A stretch of DNA of 64,000 nucleotides from Paracoccaceae bacterium (lineage in GTDB: Bacteria > Pseudomonadota > Alphaproteobacteria > Rhodobacterales > Rhodobacteraceae). Below the pieces are notes generated by a model. It made no database searches and was not told where the DNA came from. It saw nothing but the letters and a program-made list of their open reading frames with translations. The position numbers and the translations under genes are program-made. Of this stretch, positions 44,097-53,744 are shown in pieces (the stretch's first letter is position 1; each line of letters begins with the position of its first letter). The DNA lies in the NCBI GenBank assembly GCA_026706985.1, contig JAPOXR010000030.1, positions 1 to 64,000 of the forward strand. The letters are read 5' to 3'.

Positions 44097-45233
44097 ATGG
44101 CGGGTGCTGATTATTATTCCGTGCTCGGTGTTGCGCGCGACGCGTCTGCGGATGAGCTGAAGAAAGCCTACCGCCGCAAGGCGCGCGAGTTGCACCCGGA
44201 CCAGAATAAGGACAATCCGAACGCCGAAGCCGAGTTCAAAGTGGTCAATGAAGCCTATGATGTGCTGAAGGACCCGCAGAAAAAAGCCGCCTATGATCGT
44301 TTCGGTCACGAGGCTTTCACCTCCGCCGGCGCCGGCTCTCAGGGTCCCGGCAATTTTTCCTCCGCCTTTTCAGATGTGTTCGAAGATTTGTTCGGCGACA
44401 TCATGGGAGGCGGTGGGCGCAGAGGCGCGCACTCGCAACCGCGCGGTTCCGACCTCCGCTATGATCTGGAACTTGATCTGGAACAGGCCTTTTCCGGGGT
44501 GAACAAACACCGGATCACGGTTCCCAATCTGGTCTCCTGCGACTCCTGCAACGGCAGCGGTTCGGAAGGTGGTGCCATGCCGATGACCTGTCCGACCTGT
44601 TCCGGTGCCGGTTCGGTCAGGGCACAGCGCGGTTTCTTCGCTGTCGAACAGACCTGCCCGGCCTGCCGGGGGCTTGGGAAAGTCATTACTAACCCGTGCG
44701 GACGCTGCGGCGGCGAAGGACGCGTCAAACGGCAGCAGACGATCGATATCGATATCCCGCCGGGTGTCGATTCCGGCTCCCGGATCCGGCTGAGCGGTCG
44801 TGGCGAAGCCGGGCAGCGCGGCGGGCAGTCCGGGGATCTGTATGTTTTTATCGGCGTCCGCGAACACTCATTCTTTGAGCGTGACGGCACCGACCTGTTC
44901 TGCGCGGTTCCGGTTTCCATGACCAAGGCGGCGCTCGGCGGCGAGGTGAATATCCCGGTGATCGGAGGCGGGCGCACAAAGATAAGGATTCCGCCCGGCA
45001 GCCAGTCCGGCAAGCGTATGCGGCTGTCCGGCAAGGGAATGCCATCGCTGCGCGGCGGCTCCCGTGGCACCGGCGACCTGTTTGTCGAACTGTCGGTGGA
45101 GACGCCGGTCAATCTGACGGAAGAACAGATTCAGTTACTCAGGCAGTTTGAACAGCTGGCAGACGACAATAATCCGCGTGAGAAAAGCTTCAGCGGCAAG
45201 GTCAGGAGTTTCTGGAAGGATTTCAAGTGCTGA
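44097..45233 (+). CDS. dnaJ: Hsp40 co-chaperone
   Basis: 378 residues. J domain with the HPD tripeptide (RELHPDQNKDN), Gly/Phe-rich linker, four zinc modules CDSCNGSG, CPTCSGAG, CPACRGLG and CGRCGGEG, and the two C-terminal substrate barrels. DnaJ stimulates DnaK ATPase. The gene starts 36 bp after dnaK. The sulfolactate genes follow after 49 bp, so heat-shock read-through into them is possible. Confidence 0.98.
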   Translation: MAGADYYSVLGVARDASADELKKAYRRKARELHPDQNKDNPNAEAEFKVVNEAYDVLKDPQKKAAYDRFGHEAFTSAGAGSQGPGNFSSAFSDVFEDLFGDIMGGGGRRGAHSQPRGSDLRYDLELDLEQAFSGVNKHRITVPNLVSCDSCNGSGSEGGAMPMTCPTCSGAGSVRAQRGFFAVEQTCPACRGLGKVITNPCGRCGGEGRVKRQQTIDIDIPPGVDSGSRIRLSGRGEAGQRGGQSGDLYVFIGVREHSFFERDGTDLFCAVPVSMTKAALGGEVNIPVIGGGRTKIRIPPGSQSGKRMRLSGKGMPSLRGGSRGTGDLFVELSVETPVNLTEEQIQLLRQFEQLADDNNPREKSFSGKVRSFWKDFKC

Positions 45234-45282
45234 CAGCCAGGCATCGGGCTGTGGCCGCCGCCAAGCCGGGATTCACGGACCG

Positions 45283-46218
45283 GTGATTGTCGTAACGGAA
45301 TTCATGAATGAAGCCGCCCTCGCACCACTGCGGAGGCATCACCGCGTCCATTATGATCCCACCCTCGCGGATCGGCAGCAGGACCTGCCGGAGCTGCTGG
45401 CGGAGACACAGGCCCTGATTGTGCGCAACCGCACCCGCGTCACCGCGCCCCTGTTGGAAGCGGCTCCACACCTGACATGCATCGGGCGTCTCGGAGTCGG
45501 GCTGGATAATCTTGATTTACATGCCTGTTCGGAACGCGGCGTGGCTGTTTTTCCGGCGACCGGAGCCAATGATCAGAGCGTCGCCGAATATGTGATCGGC
45601 ACTGCGATGCTGCTTCTCCGGGGCGCGTACCGGGTCAATCAGCGGATGATTGCCGGTGACTGGCCGCGCACGCAATGTTCGGGGCGGGAAATCTCCGGCA
45701 AATCGATCGGGTTGATCGGTTTCGGTTCCATCGGGCAGAAAACCGCCCGTTTAGCCACGGCGCTCGGCATGCGGCCCCTCGCCTACGATCCCTATCTGCC
45801 GCAATCGGCACCGGCATGGAGCGGCGTCTCCCGCCTTGAATTGTCTGAATTGCTCGTTGTGGCGGATATCGTCAGCATCCATGTCCCGCTCACCGACGCC
45901 ACGCGTCATCTGATCGGTGAAACCGAACTCGCCACCATGAAACCGGATGCGGTTCTGATCAATTCATCGCGCGGAGCGGTGGTCGATGAGAACGCCCTGG
46001 CGGTGGCGCTGCGTGCCGGTCACCCCGCCGGCGCCGCGCTTGATGTGTTCGGGAGTGAACCGCTCAACGCCGCTGCGGGCGAATTGTTCCGCGGTATTGA
46101 AAACCTCATCCTGACACCGCATATCGCCGGCGTCACGGCCGAATCCAACCAACGCGTCAGTGAGCTGATTGCAGATCGCGTGATGGCGCATTTGGCGAAA
46201 ACCGCTGAAAGAGAGTGA
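45283..46218 (+). CDS. slcC: (S)-sulfolactate dehydrogenase-like enzyme
   Basis: 311 residues from the GTG at 45283; a longer frame begins inside dnaJ and is rejected. A D-isomer 2-hydroxyacid dehydrogenase: NAD turn GLIGFGSIGQKTA, catalytic Arg in NSSRGAVVDE, Glu in FGSEPLNA and His in TPHIAGVTAESN. Placing it next to both sulfopyruvate decarboxylase subunits indicates oxidation of (S)-sulfolactate to sulfopyruvate, the role of SlcC. Without that context it would be called a generic phosphoglycerate dehydrogenase relative. comD starts 6 bp after the stop. Confidence 0.8.
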   Translation: MIVVTEFMNEAALAPLRRHHRVHYDPTLADRQQDLPELLAETQALIVRNRTRVTAPLLEAAPHLTCIGRLGVGLDNLDLHACSERGVAVFPATGANDQSVAEYVIGTAMLLLRGAYRVNQRMIAGDWPRTQCSGREISGKSIGLIGFGSIGQKTARLATALGMRPLAYDPYLPQSAPAWSGVSRLELSELLVVADIVSIHVPLTDATRHLIGETELATMKPDAVLINSSRGAVVDENALAVALRAGHPAGAALDVFGSEPLNAAAGELFRGIENLILTPHIAGVTAESNQRVSELIADRVMAHLAKTAERE

Positions 46219-46224
46219 AGCCCT

Positions 46225-46731
46225 ATGCCGACACAGACTGACCAGGAAATTATCGACAGCCTGATCGCCAACAAAATCCGTTTCGTGACTTCGGTTCCGT
46301 GTAAGCAGCTGTCCGGCGTCATTGAATTGGTGGAGCGCACCGACAGTCTTCTGCATGTGCCCTGTAACAAGGAGGATGAGGGGATGGGGCTCTGTGCCGG
46401 GGCGTATCTCGGCGGCATGCAGCCCTGCATCATTATGCAGAACACCGCCCTCGGGGTGGTGGTCAACAGCCTCGCGACGCTGATCCAGTTCTATCATTTT
46501 CCGCTGCCGATGCTGATCAGTTACCGGGGCGAACCAGGTGAGAAAGTTGCCTGCCAGGTTGAAATGGCCCTGCACACGAAGGCAATCCTCAACCAGCTGC
46601 ATATTCCCTATTATCACTTTTCCGAACCGGCACAGGTCAACCGTCTCAGCTCCATTCTGGCGCATGCGCAGATGTCCCGGAAACCTGTCGCCATATTGGC
46701 GGATGCCGCTTTTTGGAGTTCAGCCCAATGA
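46225..46731 (+). CDS. comD: Sulfopyruvate decarboxylase, alpha subunit
   Basis: 168 residues corresponding to the N-terminal (pyrimidine-binding) half of thiamine diphosphate decarboxylases. The catalytic Glu region is NKEDEGMGLCAGAYLGG; the start FVTSVPCKQLSGVIEL and LISYRGEPGEK are typical of ComD. With ComE it converts 3-sulfopyruvate to sulfoacetaldehyde, in coenzyme M synthesis in archaea and in organosulfonate breakdown in bacteria. The stop overlaps the comE start (ATGA). Confidence 0.9.
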   Translation: MPTQTDQEIIDSLIANKIRFVTSVPCKQLSGVIELVERTDSLLHVPCNKEDEGMGLCAGAYLGGMQPCIIMQNTALGVVVNSLATLIQFYHFPLPMLISYRGEPGEKVACQVEMALHTKAILNQLHIPYYHFSEPAQVNRLSSILAHAQMSRKPVAILADAAFWSSAQ

Positions 46732-47294
46732 TTCGCTATCAATTGCTTGAAGAGCTTGTTCCGGTGCTGCAGGGTCAGCTTGTTGTCTGCAATATCGGTT
46801 CGCCGTCGCAGGAGCTGTATGCTCTGCTTGACCAGCCCTCCAATTTTTACATGCTCGGCACCATGGGCCTGTGCTCGTCAATCGGATTCGGTCTGGCGCT
46901 GGCTCAGGACAAAACCGTGATCGCGATCGATGGCGACGGATCGGTGCTGACCAATCTCGCCACACTGAGCACAATCGGCAATAACCGGGCGGATAACTTT
47001 ATCCTGCTGATCGTCGACAATGGGAGCTATGGTTCGACCGGCGATCAGCCGACTTATGCCGGTGACCGGACCTCGCTGGCAAAGGTTGCCGAAGCCTGCG
47101 GCTGCGGCAATGTGGTTGAGGTTGCGGCTTCAATGACCGCCGATGCGCTGCGAAGCGCCATTGCCGCCGGAGAGCAGACAGTCATCGTCGCCAAATGCGA
47201 ATCCGGCAATGTCGATGTGCCGGTGATCGAACTCGATCCGATCGTGATCGCCGAGCGTTTTGCCGCGGCCGTGCGCGAGCCGGTCAGCCGCTGA
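46728..47294 (+). CDS. comE: Sulfopyruvate decarboxylase, beta subunit
   Basis: 188 residues from the ATG at 46728 (GGAG nine bases upstream, ATGA overlap with comD). This is the diphosphate-binding half: GTMGLCSSIGFGLAL, and the thiamine-binding motif IDGDGSVLTNLATLSTIGNN ending in IVDNGSYG. It completes the decarboxylase with ComD. The expected next enzyme, sulfoacetaldehyde acetyltransferase (Xsc) or a reductase, is not in the window. Confidence 0.9.
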   Translation: MIRYQLLEELVPVLQGQLVVCNIGSPSQELYALLDQPSNFYMLGTMGLCSSIGFGLALAQDKTVIAIDGDGSVLTNLATLSTIGNNRADNFILLIVDNGSYGSTGDQPTYAGDRTSLAKVAEACGCGNVVEVAASMTADALRSAIAAGEQTVIVAKCESGNVDVPVIELDPIVIAERFAAAVREPVSR

Positions 47295-47372
47295 TCGGCG
47301 GCCATTGCACGATCAGTACGACAGAGGCTTGGTGCGGGTGTCGCAGGGCAGCGTCGGGCCGAAGCGCGTTTT

Positions 47373-47400
47373 TTGTGTGAGCATGATTTTGCGTTACAAT
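47373..47400 (+). promoter_or_regulatory. Candidate sodC promoter
   Basis: TTGTGT at 47373-47378 and TACAAT at 47395-47400 with 16 bases between them, 32 bp before the sodC start. The -10 is close to consensus and the -35 keeps TTG. It would make sodC independent of the operon in front. Confidence 0.5.
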
Positions 47401-47431
47401 TGAATCCGCTTAGAGCTGAGGAGAGGCCAAA

Positions 47432-47950
47432 TTGAAAATCCACGCAGTCACTCTCACAGTAATTGCCACCCTCTTTGCGGTGCCCATGGCATCCGCGGCC
47501 GACAAGGCCGCGGCTGAGATCATCAATGCCGACGGCACGGTCATTGGAAACGCCACTTTCGAGCAGGTGCCGACCGGCGTTCTCATATCGGTTGAAGTGT
47601 CCGGCCTGCCACCCGGTGCTCACGGTATCCATCTCCACGCAGTGGGCGCGTGTTCGCCGGACTTCAAGGCCGCGACCGGCCATATAAATCCGGACGGTGC
47701 CAGGCACGGGCTCCGCAACCCGGAGGGACCGGATAACGGCGATCTCCCGAATCTGTATGTCGCCACCGACGGCTCGGCGCGCGCCGAGTTTTTCACCACT
47801 CTGGTTTCAGTATCGGAAGGCGGCATGCCGGCGCTCCTCGATGGTGACGGTTCCGCGGTCATCATTCACGAGAATCCTGACGATCATATGACCCAGCCTA
47901 TCGGCGGTGCGGGCGGGCGCATTGGCTGCGGAGTCATCACAGGGTTGTAA
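47432..47950 (+). CDS. sodC: Periplasmic Cu-Zn superoxide dismutase
   Basis: 172 residues. TTG start with a strong GAGGAGAGG five bases before it; a Sec signal peptide (residues 1-22, PMASA cleavage). Metal-site blocks GIHLHAVGAC, GHINPDGARHG, GDLPNLYV and HENPDDHMTQPIGGAGGRIGCG are complete, with both disulfide cysteines. Converts superoxide to peroxide in the periplasm. Confidence 0.95.
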   Translation: MKIHAVTLTVIATLFAVPMASAADKAAAEIINADGTVIGNATFEQVPTGVLISVEVSGLPPGAHGIHLHAVGACSPDFKAATGHINPDGARHGLRNPEGPDNGDLPNLYVATDGSARAEFFTTLVSVSEGGMPALLDGDGSAVIIHENPDDHMTQPIGGAGGRIGCGVITGL

Positions 47951-48191
47951 TGAATCCGGAAGCGGGTCGCATGCGGCCAGGGGCAGGGATGAAGTTTGGT
48001 TCCTCCACCGGAAGTCGGGACCGTCTTCCCTTGATTCATTGCGCGTGAACAGCCAAAGACATCCGTGAATTGAACCGGCCTGGCCGGGCATCCGCACAGC
48101 GGTCCATGGTTGTGGGAATGCCCCGTTCCGACGCCGGTTCGCATAATTGAGGATGTTGCGGCTTTCCCGGCGCCGCGACAGGGGGAAGTCC

Positions 48192-50885
48192 ATGGGCGCA
48201 CAGCAAGACAGCCCAATGATCGCGCAATACCGCAGAATAAAAGCGCAGCACCAGGACTCGCTGCTGTTCTACCGTATGGGCGATTTCTATGAGCTGTTCT
48301 TCGATGATGCGGTGACGGCTTCCGAGGCGCTGGATATCGCCCTTACCAAAAGGGGGAAGAATCAGAACCGGGATGTCCCGTTATGCGGCGTTCCGGCGCA
48401 CAGCGCGGATTCATACCTGCAGACGCTCATCCGCAAGGGGTTCCGGGTCGCAGTCTGCGAACAGGTTGAGGATCCCGCCGCCGCGCGAAGACGGGGATCG
48501 AAGGAAGTGGTGGCGCGCGATGTGGTGCGGGTGCTCACGGCCGGCACTCTGACCGAAGATGAGTTGCTGGAGGCACGGGCACATAATTTCCTCGCGGCGG
48601 TCGCAAAGACCGGTGAAGAATCTGCCATCGCCTGGACCGATATTTCCGTCGGTGAATTGCGTGTCATTCCCTGTGCGCCGCAATTGCTGGGCACACAGTT
48701 GGCGCGTATCGCTCCGCGCGAGACTCTGGTGTCGGCAAGCATGGCGACGTCACTGGCCGCGGAATTGGGGGAAGGCGGAACCGGGTTAACGCCTCTTTCC
48801 GATACTCATTTTGAGACCCCGGCTTCCATGCGGCGTCTGAAAACGCTCTTCGCGGTTGAAACGCTGGATGGTTATGGCGAGTTTTCGCGCGCCGAAATCA
48901 GCGCCCTGGGTGCCGTCGTCTCCTATCTCGATATCACGCAGAAAGGTAACCTGCCGCGTCTTCGGCCACCCGTGCGGGAAGATTCATCCGCCACGATGCA
49001 GATCGACGCGGCAACCCGCCGCAACCTCGAAATTTCCCGTGATTTTTCCGGCGACCGGTCAGCTTCGCTGCTCGGGTCCGTCGACCGCACCCTGACATCC
49101 GCCGGCGGAAGATTATTGGCAGAGCGGATTTCCTCTCCATCCACCGATACCGGCAAAATCACCGCAAGACTGGATGCGGTGGAGCATTTCGGCGATGCGC
49201 AGGCCCTGCGCGCGGAAGTCAGAAAACTCCTCCGGGGTATGCCCGACATCGGTCGTGCACTGTCGCGGCTGGCACTCGGACGCGGCGGGCCACGGGATTT
49301 GGCGGCAATCCGCAACGGGCTGGCAAAATGCACCGCCCTGAGAGTTCTCCTGCGACAGGAAAGTGTTGCCTCGGTGAAATCCGGCAATGACAGCATGCCG
49401 GCACCGCTTTTCGGCGCACCATCGGCGGCAGTGGCACAATCCGTGGCCAGGTTGGCTGGCTACAGCGGGCTACTGGCTCTGCTGCAGCAGGCCGTTGCCG
49501 ATGAGCCGCCGGTATTCCTGCGTGACGGTGGGTTTGTGCGCGAAGGCTATGATGAACTCCTGGATGAAACCCGCCGGCTGCGCGACGCCGGGCGCAACCA
49601 TATCGCCGAAATGCAGGGCGCATACGCCGCCGATACGGCGATCGCGTCGCTGAAGATCAAACACAACAATGTGCTTGGATATTTCATCGAGGTTCCGGCT
49701 TCGCATTCCGGGAAGATGTTGTCTCCACCTTTTTCCGAGCGTTTCGTTCACCGGCAGACCATGGCCGGCGCCATCCGCTTTACCACGCCTGAATTGGCGG
49801 ATGTGGAATCGCGCATCCTGAACGCCGCCAACCATGCCGGAGAGATCGAGCGGCGTGTATTCAACGAACTCGCTGCGCGGGTGCGGGCCGATAGCGATGC
49901 AATCAGCGAAACCGCAGGTGGCTTGGCGGAAATCGATGTCGCATCCGCCCTCGCCGAACTTGCCGCGGAGCGGGATTGGCGACGTCCGGCGGTCGATCAT
50001 AGCGGTGTTCTCGACATCAAGGGAGGGCGCCATCCGGTGGTGGAACAGTCGCTGAGCAAATCGTCCGGCCACCCTTTTGTCGCCAATCACTGTCAGCTCT
50101 CAGGGCCGGATGAAGGGCACCGGATCAGCTTGGTCACCGGCCCCAACATGGCCGGAAAATCCACCTATCTGCGGCAGAATGCGCTCATCGTGCTGCTCGC
50201 ACAGGCCGGCTCGTTCGTTCCCGCCGAGTCGGCGCATATCGGCATCGTGTCGAAGCTGTTCTCACGCGTCGGCGCGGCCGACGAACTGGCACGCGGGCGC
50301 TCCACCTTCATGGTGGAAATGGTTGAAACCGCCGCGATCCTGAATCAGGCGGATGCAGGTGCCTTGGTCATCCTGGATGAGATCGGCCGCGGCACCGCGA
50401 CTTTCGACGGCTTGTCGATCGCCTGGGCGACGCTTGAGCATCTGCACGATGTCAATCGCTGCCGCACCCTGTTCGCAACCCATTACCACGAATTGACTGA
50501 CCTGACGGAACGGCTTCCCCGGATGAAGAATGCGGCCGTCTCGGTGCGCGAATGGCAAGGCGAGATCGTATTTCTCTATGAAGTCAGGCCGGGTGCGGCC
50601 GAGCACTCATATGGCGTCCAGGTCGCGCGCCTCGCCGGCATGCCGACGCCGGTTGTGGCCAGGGCCGGGGATATACTCAACCTGCTGGAAGCAGACAGGC
50701 GCAACAGCACGGGAACGACCGAAACCCTGCTGCAGGGGCTGCCGGCCTATTCCCCCGCAACTCCGGACAGGCGCGCGCCGAGCGCGGTCGAACTCCGGTT
50801 GCGGCAGGTGAACCCGGATGAATTCAGCCCGCGCGAGGCGCTGGCGATGATCTACGAGTTGAAGGAACTGTTGGGTCAATCCTGA
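48192..50885 (+). CDS. mutS: DNA mismatch repair ATPase
   Basis: 897 residues from the ATG at 48192, with GGGGGAAG upstream; a start 15 codons earlier is rejected. The mismatch-sensing Phe-Glu pair is in GDFYELFFDD, and the ABC-type ATPase has GPNMAGKSTYLRQNA, the DELARGRSTFMVEM signature-like block and VILDEIGRGTATFDG. Full length. MutS detects mispairs and small loops with MutL. The gene is convergent with grpE, only 9 bp apart. Confidence 0.97.
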   Translation: MGAQQDSPMIAQYRRIKAQHQDSLLFYRMGDFYELFFDDAVTASEALDIALTKRGKNQNRDVPLCGVPAHSADSYLQTLIRKGFRVAVCEQVEDPAAARRRGSKEVVARDVVRVLTAGTLTEDELLEARAHNFLAAVAKTGEESAIAWTDISVGELRVIPCAPQLLGTQLARIAPRETLVSASMATSLAAELGEGGTGLTPLSDTHFETPASMRRLKTLFAVETLDGYGEFSRAEISALGAVVSYLDITQKGNLPRLRPPVREDSSATMQIDAATRRNLEISRDFSGDRSASLLGSVDRTLTSAGGRLLAERISSPSTDTGKITARLDAVEHFGDAQALRAEVRKLLRGMPDIGRALSRLALGRGGPRDLAAIRNGLAKCTALRVLLRQESVASVKSGNDSMPAPLFGAPSAAVAQSVARLAGYSGLLALLQQAVADEPPVFLRDGGFVREGYDELLDETRRLRDAGRNHIAEMQGAYAADTAIASLKIKHNNVLGYFIEVPASHSGKMLSPPFSERFVHRQTMAGAIRFTTPELADVESRILNAANHAGEIERRVFNELAARVRADSDAISETAGGLAEIDVASALAELAAERDWRRPAVDHSGVLDIKGGRHPVVEQSLSKSSGHPFVANHCQLSGPDEGHRISLVTGPNMAGKSTYLRQNALIVLLAQAGSFVPAESAHIGIVSKLFSRVGAADELARGRSTFMVEMVETAAILNQADAGALVILDEIGRGTATFDGLSIAWATLEHLHDVNRCRTLFATHYHELTDLTERLPRMKNAAVSVREWQGEIVFLYEVRPGAAEHSYGVQVARLAGMPTPVVARAGDILNLLEADRRNSTGTTETLLQGLPAYSPATPDRRAPSAVELRLRQVNPDEFSPREALAMIYELKELLGQS

Positions 50886-50894
50886 CCCTGCGGG

Positions 50895-51527
50895 TCATTC
50901 CGCATCCGTCTCCACTTCGACATCGGTAACGGTTCCGGATGAGACGCCGACGATCGCCGGGCGCAGCAGCCGTTCATGGATTTTGAAGCCATCCGCCATC
51001 ACCTGCAGTATCCGGCCGGCCTCCATATCCTGCGACGCCGCATAGAAGGATGCGTCATGCAGGTTGGGATCAAACGGATCGCCGCATTGAGGGGAAATAA
51101 TCGTGACGCTGTGCGCGTTCAGCGTCCTGAGCAATTCGCGCTGCGTTAATTCAATCCCCTCGGTCAATTTCTCCGGAACACCGGAATCCGCTTCGCGTAT
51201 GTTCGCCAGCGCTGCTTTCAGATTGTCATAGGTCGGCAACAAATCCCGGGCCAGCCTTGTCACCCCGTATTTGTTTGCCGCATCGCGTTCCTGTTCGGCC
51301 CGCTTGCGGGCATTCTGATGATCCGCGGCAGCGCGATGGTATTTGTCACGTTCAGCGACCGCTTGCAGGAGTTCTTCCTGCAGTGCCGCATGTTCTTCCG
51401 CCGAAGGTGGCTCTGCCGGTTCAACCCCGGCATCATCCTGATCAATGCCGTCGCCGCCATTCACCTGTTTTTTCGGCTGCTGCTCTTCTTCCTGTGCTTG
51501 AAGCTCTGGTTCAGACTGTTCCTGCAT
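50895..51527 (-). CDS. grpE: Nucleotide exchange factor GrpE
   Basis: 210 residues. A long acidic coiled-coil N-terminus (about 1-75) precedes the family blocks YHRAAADHQNARKRAEQERD, LPTYDNLKAAL and GDPFDPNLHDA, ending in the beta-domain GFKIHERLLRPAIVGVSS. GrpE releases ADP from DnaK. It follows hrcA by 18 bp in one operon. Confidence 0.96.
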   Translation of the reverse strand: MQEQSEPELQAQEEEQQPKKQVNGGDGIDQDDAGVEPAEPPSAEEHAALQEELLQAVAERDKYHRAAADHQNARKRAEQERDAANKYGVTRLARDLLPTYDNLKAALANIREADSGVPEKLTEGIELTQRELLRTLNAHSVTIISPQCGDPFDPNLHDASFYAASQDMEAGRILQVMADGFKIHERLLRPAIVGVSSGTVTDVEVETDAE

Positions 51528-51545
51528 GCCGTGCTTGACCTCTGA

Positions 51546-52613
51546 TCACTGTCTACCCGCCACCATTTTTCCGACCAGTTGCGCCGTGTAATCGACGATC
51601 GGGACAACCCGCCCGTAATTGAGCCTCTTTGGTCCGATCACGCCAACAGCACCAAGGATTTTCCGGTCACCGGTCATATAGGGCGAAATCACCAGAGTTG
51701 AACCCGTAAGCGAAAAAAGTTTGTTTTCGGATCCGATGAAGACCTTCACACCGTCGCCTTCCTCAACGAAATCCAGGAACTCCGCGATATCGCGCTTGCG
51801 CTCCAGATCATCAAACAATTCCCGGATCCGGCCCATATCGACATTGTCTTCGGGTCCGAGAAGATTGGAGCGGCCCCGGACGATCAACCTCGCGCTGCCA
51901 TCATCTTCTGACTCGTTGTCCCATACCGCCAGCCCTTTCCTGATCAACTCGGTCGCGATTTCATCGATCTCGGCTCTGCGGGCATCGATTTCCGCCCCCA
52001 TCAGGTTTTTCAGTTCGCTGATATTCTTGCCTGCGGCAACTGCGTTGATGAAATTCGCCGCCTCGCGCATGGCAGATGGGGTTTGTCCGGCGGGCGGGCG
52101 GAAAATCCGGTTCTCAACCCGGCCATCGGAAGTGACCAGAACGACAAGAGCCCGGTCCGCGGCGAGTGATACGAACTCAATGTGCCGGATCGGTGATTCC
52201 ACTTTGGGTGCCAGCACCAGACTGGCGCTCTGCGTCAATTCGGAGAGAACCGAGCCCGCCCGGTCGAGCCATGCGGTGACATCATTGCCGTCATTGCCGG
52301 CGATCGCGTCCAGCCGGGTCCGTTCCTCCTCTTCCAGATTGTGAACCTCAAGATACTCGTCGACGAAAATCCGAAGTCCGCGTTCGGTGGGGATCCGTCC
52401 GGCGGAGATGTGCGGGCTTTCCAGAAGACCCAGATACTCCAGATCCTGCATCGCGTTTCTGATTGTCGAAGATGAAACCTCGGAGTCGATCTCGCGCGAC
52501 AAAGTCCGTGAGCCGACCGGCGAACCGTTCATGAGATACATTTCAACCAGGGCCTGAAAGACCTCGCGGTTCCGTTCAGTCAGGTCGATTGCTTCGAACT
52601 CCCGTTTTCCCAT
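51546..52613 (-). CDS. hrcA: Heat-inducible transcription repressor
   Basis: 355 residues. The N-terminal winged helix (VGSRTLSREIDSEVSSSTIRNAMQDLEYLGLLESPH) is the HrcA DNA-binding domain; the C-terminal GAF-like and insertion domains follow, ending GPKRLNYGRVVPIVDYTA. HrcA represses groESL and often dnaK through CIRCE elements; none was found in the window. First of hrcA-grpE, divergent from rph. Confidence 0.95.
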   Translation of the reverse strand: MGKREFEAIDLTERNREVFQALVEMYLMNGSPVGSRTLSREIDSEVSSSTIRNAMQDLEYLGLLESPHISAGRIPTERGLRIFVDEYLEVHNLEEEERTRLDAIAGNDGNDVTAWLDRAGSVLSELTQSASLVLAPKVESPIRHIEFVSLAADRALVVLVTSDGRVENRIFRPPAGQTPSAMREAANFINAVAAGKNISELKNLMGAEIDARRAEIDEIATELIRKGLAVWDNESEDDGSARLIVRGRSNLLGPEDNVDMGRIRELFDDLERKRDIAEFLDFVEEGDGVKVFIGSENKLFSLTGSTLVISPYMTGDRKILGAVGVIGPKRLNYGRVVPIVDYTAQLVGKMVAGRQ

Positions 52614-52705
52614 CGCTCCGCCGGTGGCAGCCGATAGCCGGTCTGCTAGGCATTAGGTGGCAGCCTGTCAATCATATGGGCATGATCATCTTTCCGGGAA
52701 GCAGC

Positions 52706-52897
52706 TCACACGGTCGCTTTCCCGGTAAGCCTCTGCTTCTTCGACTGATCCGTTACTTCGAAATTGGCAATGGCGGCAGCCACCGAAGACAGCAAGCGCC
52801 CGATCACGAAATCCCAACTCAATCCCGCCTGGCTGAGTTGGCAGGCAGCCACTTGAAGATGTCCGGTACCACGGAAATCGGCATCCGGATGAAACAT
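52706..52897 (-). CDS. Small hypothetical protein upstream of hrcA
   Basis: 63 codons from the ATG at 52897 with AGGA about nine bases upstream. The product (MFHPDADFRGTGHLQVAAC, LLSSVAAAIANFEVTDQSKK) is protein-like, with a helix in the second half and a short basic tail. It lies 92 bp before hrcA on the same strand. No family recognised; a longer frame from 52966 is possible. Confidence 0.4.
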   Translation of the reverse strand: MFHPDADFRGTGHLQVAACQLSQAGLSWDFVIGRLLSSVAAAIANFEVTDQSKKQRLTGKATV

Positions 52898-53026
52898 GTT
52901 CTTTGTTCCTGAGGCACTGAAAAGCCGAAAACCGGTATATGGAATCCAGACGGCCCGCATCATCAATCAATTGCCCCCACACCTTCGCTCGCTTAATCCC
53001 AACCGAAAACTTCTGTGGGATTCGAA

Positions 53027-53740
53027 ATGCGACCATCCGGCCGACGAAACGATGAAATGCGCCCGGTCTCTATTGAAACCGGTTTCCTGAACCATGCTGA
53101 AGGTTCCTGCCTGATAAAATGCGGCGCCACACATGTGATCTGCGCCGCATCCACTGGTCAGCGGGTACCGCTGTTCCGACGCAATACCGGGCTTGGCTGG
53201 GTGACCGCCGAATACGCCATGCTGCCGCGTGCAACCAACACCCGCGGCCGCCGCGAAAGCATGGCCGGTAAGCCGTCCGGCCGGTCGCTGGAGATCCAGC
53301 GGCTGATCGGCCGCGCATTGCGCAGCTGTGTCGATATGGCGACTTTGGGTGAGCGGCAAATCACCCTCGACTGCGATGTCATCAATGCCGATGGCGGAAC
53401 ACGCTGTGCGGCTATCACCGGTGGCTGGGTCGCATTGCGATTGGCAGTCCGGCGGCTGATGGAGGACGGGGTGATCGGCGCCGACCCGCTGATTGATCAG
53501 ACCGCGGCCATTTCCTGCGGTATCTTTGCCGGCCAATCTGTTCTGGATCTGGATTACAGCGAAGACTCTGAAGCGGACGTGGATTCCAACTTTGTCCTGA
53601 ACGGGCGCGGCGGGCTGATTGAGCTGCAATGTTCTTCCGAAAGGATACCGTTTTCCGATGAGTCGCTGGCGGAATTGCTGGCGCTCGCCCGGAGTGGAAC
53701 CGACGAACTATTCGAGTTGCAGCGAAACGCTGTCAGCTGA
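53027..53740 (+). CDS. rph: Ribonuclease PH
   Basis: 237 residues from the ATG at 53027, which gives the canonical start [20 protein letters not shown]; four extra codons upstream are not conserved. Phosphorolytic 3'-to-5' trimming of tRNA tails. [29 protein letters not shown] and [12 protein letters not shown] contain the phosphate-binding and active-site residues. Divergent from hrcA and 4 bp before rdgB. Confidence 0.97.
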   Translation: MRPSGRRNDEMRPVSIETGFLNHAEGSCLIKCGATHVICAASTGQRVPLFRRNTGLGWVTAEYAMLPRATNTRGRRESMAGKPSGRSLEIQRLIGRALRSCVDMATLGERQITLDCDVINADGGTRCAAITGGWVALRLAVRRLMEDGVIGADPLIDQTAAISCGIFAGQSVLDLDYSEDSEADVDSNFVLNGRGGLIELQCSSERIPFSDESLAELLALARSGTDELFELQRNAVS

Positions 53741-53744
53741 TCCG

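Noticed and set aside
43518-44309. A 263-codon minus-strand frame across dnaK and dnaJ
   Set aside because: It is the shadow of highly biased dnaK codons; no motif or ribosome-binding site.
45148-45282. Longer start for slcC
   Set aside because: The extension lies inside dnaJ in another frame and has no homology; the GTG at 45283 begins the fold.
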